In this document: positions 58,366-64,000 of the stretch, piece by piece
Layout: each line of letters opens with the position of its first letter
Position numbering within the stretch: position 1 is the first letter of the stretch
Source: Gongronella butleri
Taxonomy: Eukaryota > Mucoromycota > Mucoromycetes > Mucorales > Cunninghamellaceae
Assembly: GCA_025201375.1 (NCBI GenBank)
Contig: JAIWZP010000076.1
Coordinates: 51,886 to 115,885 of the forward strand
DNA length: 64,000 nt
Reading direction: 5' to 3'
Position numbers and translations under genes: made by a program
The notes under the pieces: generated by a model
Databases searched by the model: none
The model's input: only the letters and a program-made list of their open reading frames with translations
Told to the model about the DNA's origin: nothing

Positions 58366-59845
58366 GCTTTCCCTTGCTCCTTTTTCCCTTTTACCCCCCT
58401 TCCCCTTTACCTTTTTACCTCCTTGTCATCCCCTGTTTTTGCTTCCTCCCCTCTCAAAATCCACCACTCCTACACGATTCGTTAATAATATCATAGTTGA
58501 TGTACATGGGCCTCGTTTCTCGCTGTCTCAATGGACTCAATGAACATCAAAAAGAAGAGAACAAAAAAAAAAAATAAATTAACAGAAAACACGGCCATCC
58601 TGGCATGTCATACACAAATGGACGGTTTAAAGGAGATTCATGCATAAAAGGAGTGGATGGAATGACGACTTGCATCATTTCAAGGGGCACGCGGACAGAG
58701 AGGGGGCATTGGCATTATAGATTGCATTTTCATGCTTGTCATGTCGTATGCAAAAGCTTAAAAAAAGGCTGGGGACGCTCAATTTCAGATTTAGAGTTGA
58801 CACTCCTTGCACGCCGCGACCTGACGCTGAAGTCCGACGTGTTACGTTAATTTCAGTCGGGCGTGCCTGTTCCCGGTCCAGGGAACAAAAAGCAAATTGG
58901 ATACGGCACAAGAGAGCCATTGGAAGCCAACCTTTTTTTTTTCTTTTTTTTTTTTTTTGCTTTTTGTGTTTTGGTCGGTCCCTCTTTTTATCCCATGTTG
59001 TGCCATACCCAGGAGGTGCGCGTTGCAAAGTACCAGAAAGCAGCGTGCGTCGTGATAACACTAGTTTTTATAAACACAATTGGATGGCACGGGTGGACTT
59101 TTTTTTTCCTCCTCTTTTTTTTTTGAATTGATCATCGAAAGATGAGAAGCCAGTGAGGATGCGCGGGGTCAAAGATAGTGCCAATTAGCATCCGGGGCAT
59201 GAATGAATTTTCGCAAAACGCGCATGGCAGGGTCATGGGCTTCAGAAAGGGGATGAAAAGGCAGTAAATGACAAAGGGGGTGGATTTGTTGCGTGCTAGC
59301 GGATGTTATGGCCCTCTGCCAGGCTTCCTTGTTTTCTTTTTAACCCCTATCAATCATTTCTCTGGAACAGAAAATCAACAAACATGCCCCTGATCGCCAA
59401 TTTAGGTGATTTACACAAAGTCCATCTTGCGGATCAAGTACAAGTGTAGCAGAAAAGCGACCCCCCTCACCACCTCATTGCAAAGCGACCGTGTCAAATC
59501 GCCATACATGGGAGAAAGGGAGACGAGGACGGGGAATCCAAGGAGGTGAGTTCTTACTTGGTCGCCCATTTCATTGGTCATTGCATTCTGGGGCAGCCTT
59601 TCTGCATGTTTTTTTTCCAACCCAGCAAGAAGCCGAGCGCGTTACGACAAGCTCCTTTTTCTTTTTTTTTTTTTTTTTTTTTTACGATGTGCTTGATGAG
59701 CTCCTTAAAAAAAAAGACAAAGAGATTGAAAACAGCAGAGGACACTATAAAAAGTTGATGTTCACAACGTCTTTTTGCCCCCCTTTTGATCCACTTCCCT
59801 TGTTTTTTTTTTTACATTTTTCTTTGACTCGCGCATCGTTACAAC
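58366..59845. other. Intergenic region before array gene 5
   Basis: Pyrimidine-rich 3' flank of gene 4, T and A runs, and a TATA box at 59746. I see no gene in 1.5 kb. Confidence 0.55.
59746..59754 (+). promoter_or_regulatory. TATA box of array gene 5
   Basis: TATAAAAAG lies 100 bases before the start codon. Confidence 0.6.
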
Positions 59846-60937
59846 ATGAAGCTTCAATTTGTGTCTGCGCTGATAATGATGGGATCCGCCATGGTTCTCC
59901 CACAGGTGTTTGCTGTGCCTCGTGTGTCCGTTGACGGCGTTGCTCATCCGGCTGGCTCGGTGTATGTGCGAAGCGCTTCTTTTGCCAGTATGCCTGATCG
60001 TCTTGAGCAGCATGCAGCGATCACAACCATTGCCAAGCGATGCAATGACGATGGCGGCGATGATCTTGACTTGAATTGCCTTTTGGAGACGGTGACAGAC
60101 CTTGTTGGCACGATCATTGGCACGGGCGAGGAACACGATGGCTTGGTGGAAGATCTGATTCACAAGGTGCTTGTGGTTGTGCGCGAATTGGTCCATTCTC
60201 TTCATCTTCACGGCGACGACGGCGGTCTTTTGGATTTGGACCATCTTTTGGGCGGCCTGCTTGGCAGTGACGAGGACGACAAGGACATCTTGCTCGGTCT
60301 CGGGTTGGGTGGTGATCACGACGACCACGGTGACATTGTTGCGCAGCTCTTGAAGACGGTGCGCCACCTGCTCGGCCAATTGCTTGCGTGCGACGACGAC
60401 AAGGGCCTGATCACAAAACTTGTCAAGACTGTTGAACATCTGCTCAAGGGATTGTTGCACGACGGCGGCCACGACGACCTGCTGCGCAAACGCTTTGTCC
60501 AGTTGAAACGCCGCGCCAATCTCGTGCGCCGCAAGCCGCAATTGTTGCATAATGTGCTGAAGGGCGCAAAGGGCCTGGACGCCGCGTCGGGCTTGCTGGA
60601 GAACCTCGAGGACTTGTTAAAAGCCGTGCTTGACTTGCTGTCCGATGGTGACCACCTTACTGGCGCTGTGGAAACAGCATTGAAAGAAGTCACGAGCTTG
60701 CTTGACTTGGTGGGCCTTGATAAGAAAAACGGCGGCGACACCATCCTGCCTCTTGTCAAGAGTCTTGTCAAGGACGTCCTTGGGATTGCCGGTGCTCTCC
60801 CCGGCGGTAATGACATGAAGGTCAATGATTTGGTTACAAGACTTGTCGACACCGTGGTGGATTTGGTCATTGGGCTGCGCTTGATGGATCTTTTGGCGCT
60901 CACCAAGGTTCTTGGCGGTGGCGATGAAGTGGTTTGA
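59846..60937 (+). CDS. Array gene 5: secreted protein of repeated DDxGL-amphipathic helix modules
   Basis: Single exon, 363 aa, no recognised family. A signal peptide of about 23 residues ends VFA before VPRVS. A dibasic site IAKR precedes CNDDGGDD, the likely mature start. The module repeats: EEHDGLVEDLIHKVLVVV, DDGGLLDLDHLLGGLL, DDHGDIVAQLLKTVRHLLG and DDKGLITKLVKTVEHLLKG. A basic break, LRKRFVQLKRRANLVRR, then splits the protein. The C-terminal 140 residues are further amphipathic helices without the acidic caps. His, Asp and Gly alternate with Leu and Val, so each helix would have one hydrophobic face. Metal binding by the His/Asp caps is conceivable but unproven. This is the clearest member of the family defined by genes 1, 2, 3 and 5. 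Confidence 0.86.
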   Translation: MKLQFVSALIMMGSAMVLPQVFAVPRVSVDGVAHPAGSVYVRSASFASMPDRLEQHAAITTIAKRCNDDGGDDLDLNCLLETVTDLVGTIIGTGEEHDGLVEDLIHKVLVVVRELVHSLHLHGDDGGLLDLDHLLGGLLGSDEDDKDILLGLGLGGDHDDHGDIVAQLLKTVRHLLGQLLACDDDKGLITKLVKTVEHLLKGLLHDGGHDDLLRKRFVQLKRRANLVRRKPQLLHNVLKGAKGLDAASGLLENLEDLLKAVLDLLSDGDHLTGAVETALKEVTSLLDLVGLDKKNGGDTILPLVKSLVKDVLGIAGALPGGNDMKVNDLVTRLVDTVVDLVIGLRLMDLLALTKVLGGGDEVV

Positions 60938-61620
60938 GCCATTTGTGCGTATTTTTCCGCCACGTACCTTTTTTTTCTCCCCTCCCCCATCTCCTTTTTT
61001 TTTCTGTTCCAGTACAATTTCTTTAATGCACTATTTTTTCTCTCTTTTTCTTTTTCACAAATTGCATCTCTTGTTTTACACTTGCAATGCCAAAGTAAAT
61101 TTATCACATCATACAGACCATCGTCTTTTTTTTTCATCTTTGGAGCGTCATTTTAAATTGCAATTGCCTTGTTTTTACTTTTCGTCTGCTTTTTTTTTTT
61201 CCCACTCCTGTTGATTATCATAGCTTGCCATTGTTGGTACGTTGTTCAATGATGGCATCTGGAATGGAAATCTGGTGATTTATGGCGCGAAACGAGGAAT
61301 TGGTGTCTTTTTCAATGGCCATTTTCTATCGTTGGAATAGTGTTTCCTTCTTTTTTTTTTCTCCCCTTTTTATTTATTTATATAGCACGCACACGGACAT
61401 ACACTGGGGATTCAGTTCGAAATTTAATTCGTTCAGCCAACCCGTCGGTAAGCCTGTCATCAAACATCATGGTGGGCAAAATCTCCGTACGCGCGTTTTG
61501 TTGCGTGCTCGTGGCATGGAAATTTTTCTAAACCGCCATAAATTCCTGGGATATCGTATCCACTTGATTTTCATCCTTTCTTTTTTTTTTTTTTTGTATT
61601 TTGTTTCTTGCAACATCAAA
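60938..61620. promoter_or_regulatory. Upstream region of array gene 6
   Basis: The 683-bp gap is T-rich. A weak TATATAG-like string near 61378-61385 is 240 bases from the ATG, farther than in the other array genes. The coding frame is open upstream to 61282, but that extension is Phe/Ser-rich and would hide the signal peptide. Confidence 0.4.
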
Positions 61621-63321
61621 ATGCAATTAGGCATCCTAGGTCTCTCCATTGTTGGTTTTATCACCGCTCAAGCTGCGCCCATGCGCCGTGACAGCGGTCT
61701 GAATGAGTTGGTGGAGAACAACCCCAATCTCGCGCAGACAGCTAACATTCTTGATTTGCTGGCGACGTCGCACATGCTTGCCAATGGCGACAGCCAGGCT
61801 GGCCACGGCATGTTTTCCAATATGTTTGAAGGTTTGGAGCACCTTTTGGAGTACGATCAGGAAAATGACGCTGCTGAGGAGGCAGCCGACAAGACTGGTG
61901 TGTCCAAGGCCGCGACGGCCGAGGAATTGGAAGCTGATTTGGCCGAAGCCCTTGGCGTGACAGCCCCGGTGGCGCACATGCTCCGTGCAGCGTTTGAGGC
62001 GATGCTGACGATATCGCACATGGCCAACGATGTCAACACGGAGGCCGACACGCTTGTTCTTGTGCACGAGATGCGCGAACATCTGTCCGACTTTTTTGAA
62101 AGCGCGGGTTATCAGCTTGTGGATCACAAGCGCGGCAAAAAGATGATTGTGCGACGCGCCGACGCGTCTGTCAAGGACGATTTTTTGACGACCGCGGCCG
62201 AGACGATTGACAAGCTCATCAACATTTCCAACTTGATCAGCAAGGTTGGCAACATCCCGGGTGCCAACAGCTTCGTCAAGGGTCTGAGCTCGTTTGCTTC
62301 GTCGTTTGTGTCTGTGCTCAAGACGATCCGCGATTTGCCCATCTTCCCTGCGGCCAAAAAGGATCCTCTTGCAGCCATCACCGAAGGTCTCAAGGGTCTT
62401 GGTGGCGATCTGTTGGGTGGCCTCAAGGGTGGTGCTGGCGAAGCCGTTGGTGATGTCAAGGACGTGGTTAGTGGTCTGGAAGACACGCTGGGCGGTCTGT
62501 TTAGCCCTAACAACTCGACGGAGATTGCCATGGCCGCCATCTTGCCTTCGCTGTCCAACCTGCTTGCTGCTTCAAACAGGAAGGGTCGCCGTGCCGATGC
62601 CGACGCGATCCATGCGTCTATTGCTGCGGCTTCGTCTGCTCCCGACGCCATGATCATGGAAGACATTGAGGACGCCCTCGTGGCCACGTTCCTGGACGAC
62701 ATCATGGTCGATGGCGACGTCAAGCTGCACGACCTCAGCGTCAAGGGCCTGACCAAGAACGACGTTGACGAATTCGCCAATAGCATCCGTCTCAGCATGG
62801 ACGAACTGTACCGCGACAGCATGAAGGCGCGCCAGCCCCAGGAGCAACACGCACGCCGCATGCGCCGCAAGGGTGACGAAGTGGAGCAAGCTGCCGCCGT
62901 CGCATCCGCGTCCGCCGCCGTCGCGTCGGCCGTGCCCATTGAGGACGAGGTCGAGGCCGCCGAGTTGGACCCCGTTGAGGCCGACGTTGAAATGACCGAG
63001 GAAGATGAAATCGACTTGACCTCCTTTTTCAAGACCGTGCGCTCCAAGATGGACGTGATCATCCACGATCTCGAAGCGCTTGCCCACGAGAGCAACGCTA
63101 ATGACGCCACACCCGTCACCGCGGAGCTCCTTGAGAAGCTGGTCGTCGACGTCAGCGACGTTGTCAATGGCATCTACTCGGCCTCGCGCATTCAAAAGCG
63201 TGGTCTTGTCGGCAACCTCTTGAGCGCCGTGCTCCGCCATCTTGGTAGTCTGCTCAACAAGATGGAGGTCGGTGGCGCCATCGACGTCACCAACTTGACC
63301 GTCGGTGCCGGCTTGGATTAA
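61621..63321 (+). CDS. Array gene 6: large secreted protein, Ala/Asp/Glu-rich, multiple dibasic sites
   Basis: Single exon, 566 aa, no recognised family. A short signal peptide, MQLGILGLSIVGFITAQA, is followed by APMRRDSG. Basic sites that Kex2-type proteases could cut appear at PMRR, DHKR, IVRR, KGRR, HARRMRRK and IQKR. The chain is mainly helical by composition. A Gly/Leu stretch (about 255-300, ITEGLKGLGGDLLGGLKGG) resembles the Leu/Gly units of genes 1 and 3. An acidic Ala/Val/Glu region lies at about 425-460. After IQKR the last 40 residues (GLVGNLLSAVLRHLGSLLNK onward) form an amphipathic helix and a short tail, much like a releasable peptide. It is longer and less repetitive than the others and may be a distant relative. 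Function unknown. Confidence 0.84.
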   Translation: MQLGILGLSIVGFITAQAAPMRRDSGLNELVENNPNLAQTANILDLLATSHMLANGDSQAGHGMFSNMFEGLEHLLEYDQENDAAEEAADKTGVSKAATAEELEADLAEALGVTAPVAHMLRAAFEAMLTISHMANDVNTEADTLVLVHEMREHLSDFFESAGYQLVDHKRGKKMIVRRADASVKDDFLTTAAETIDKLINISNLISKVGNIPGANSFVKGLSSFASSFVSVLKTIRDLPIFPAAKKDPLAAITEGLKGLGGDLLGGLKGGAGEAVGDVKDVVSGLEDTLGGLFSPNNSTEIAMAAILPSLSNLLAASNRKGRRADADAIHASIAAASSAPDAMIMEDIEDALVATFLDDIMVDGDVKLHDLSVKGLTKNDVDEFANSIRLSMDELYRDSMKARQPQEQHARRMRRKGDEVEQAAAVASASAAVASAVPIEDEVEAAELDPVEADVEMTEEDEIDLTSFFKTVRSKMDVIIHDLEALAHESNANDATPVTAELLEKLVVDVSDVVNGIYSASRIQKRGLVGNLLSAVLRHLGSLLNKMEVGGAIDVTNLTVGAGLD

Positions 63322-63472
63322 TCGCTTCACACCCAATCTTGCTAGACACTACCCCCATTCCAATTTTTTTCTTTTTCAGTACCACCCATCTTCAATAAAT
63401 TGATGAATTGATCTCATACATGTTTAACGAGGCAGCACAAGGTATGGCGTACAAAATTAAGTATTGCTTGTG

Positions 63473-63509
<37 letters not shown>

Positions 63510-64000
63510 TTCGTCACCTGATTGGCCTTCCAAAGGTCTGCAAGCAATAGTGCGACTTTTGCATTTTTATGATAGCAATTGTAAAATTAGCCATTTTCAT
63601 TGCCCAACGCAGTCTAGCTATACAGTAGGAAAGAGGCACAGAGCACAAATGCTCCGACAAATTGGTCGTTAAAAGCAAAGGGCTACGACGCCTAGAAAAA
63701 AAAAGTTACGTACAGAGGTAACGATATTACGTACAGGACACTATGATTGCAAAATTTATTATCATACCGGTATCATATGATATTTACTGCATCATACGGT
63801 ATACAGTATACAGTATCATACCATCAAAAAATACGTTTGATCTCTCGATTTTTGAAGCTCCGTAGACAGAAACCGACGCGTCGCGTCACTCTAAGGTATC
63901 ATTGCACGATGCTGATAAAAAAAGCACACCTTTGTTGCTTCAAAAACGAGCAAGCATGTTTTTCGAACTTTGCCGGCTCACTGTTCCTCCAGAAATTTTT
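63322..64000. other. Right-edge intergenic region
   Basis: It contains a 3' flank with AATAAA near 63397, a T tract of about 33 bases at 63474-63506, and a cluster of TACAGTA, GTATCATA and CATACGGTATAC strings at 63600-63825. No gene is seen. Confidence 0.6.

Noticed and set aside
61282..61620. N-terminal extension of array gene 6 by 113 codons
   Set aside because: The extension is Phe/Ser-rich leader sequence; the ATG at 61621 gives a proper signal peptide like those of the neighbours.
62124..63173. 349-codon minus-strand frame antisense to array gene 6
   Set aside because: Ser/Ala/Arg-rich shadow caused by codon bias of the sense gene; no domain or start context.

Overview
The window is nuclear DNA of a filamentous fungus. 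Genes have many short GT-AG introns. Encoded proteins include mitochondrial complex I and 2-oxoglutarate dehydrogenase subunits, an ANTH/NPF endocytic adaptor, a Pom33-type nucleoporin and two fungal-type long-chain alcohol oxidases. The intron density and the abundance of long A and T homopolymers are most in keeping with Mucoromycota, perhaps Mucorales. That placement is inference from gene content, not a database match. There is no bacterial, organellar, rRNA or clear tRNA sequence.

Layout. 1-2.3 kb: nothing convincing. 2.3-10.7 kb: a Rap/Ran-GAP protein and a CHK2/Cds1-like FHA kinase on the minus strand, then POM33 on the plus strand. 10.7-14.1 kb: gene-free, with a degenerate dispersed repeat. 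14.1-20.9 kb: a secreted GH5 endoglycoceramidase-like enzyme and a NIT2 omega-amidase (plus), an AP180/YAP180 adaptor (minus, convergent with NIT2), and NDUFS3 (plus, divergent from AP180). 20.9-30.1 kb: a repeat-rich gene desert holding a 1-kb fold-back (Tc1-like) element, repeat fragments and a ~490-bp tandem satellite. 30.1-45.8 kb: an FHA/winged-helix-like protein (minus), a bHLH factor (plus), KGD2 (minus) and two tandem FAO genes (plus). 45.8-63.3 kb: six single-exon plus-strand genes, all with signal peptides and dibasic (Kex2-type) sites, separated by repeat-bearing intergenic DNA.

The first 45.8 kb holds 12 genes with 52 introns in total, reconstructed here by phase-consistent splicing. 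The last 17 kb is an intronless array of lineage-specific secreted proteins. Four of these share an Asp-Asp-x-Gly-Leu module followed by an amphipathic Leu-rich helix. One is a small protein with three 8-residue repeats. One has a C-terminal 7-residue repeat tail. This array is the best candidate here for an undescribed system: secreted proproteins probably cut by Kex2 into surface-active or signalling peptides. Function is not known. Exon ends below were derived by reading splice sites and checking that phases sum to an open frame. Start codons are less certain than internal exons.
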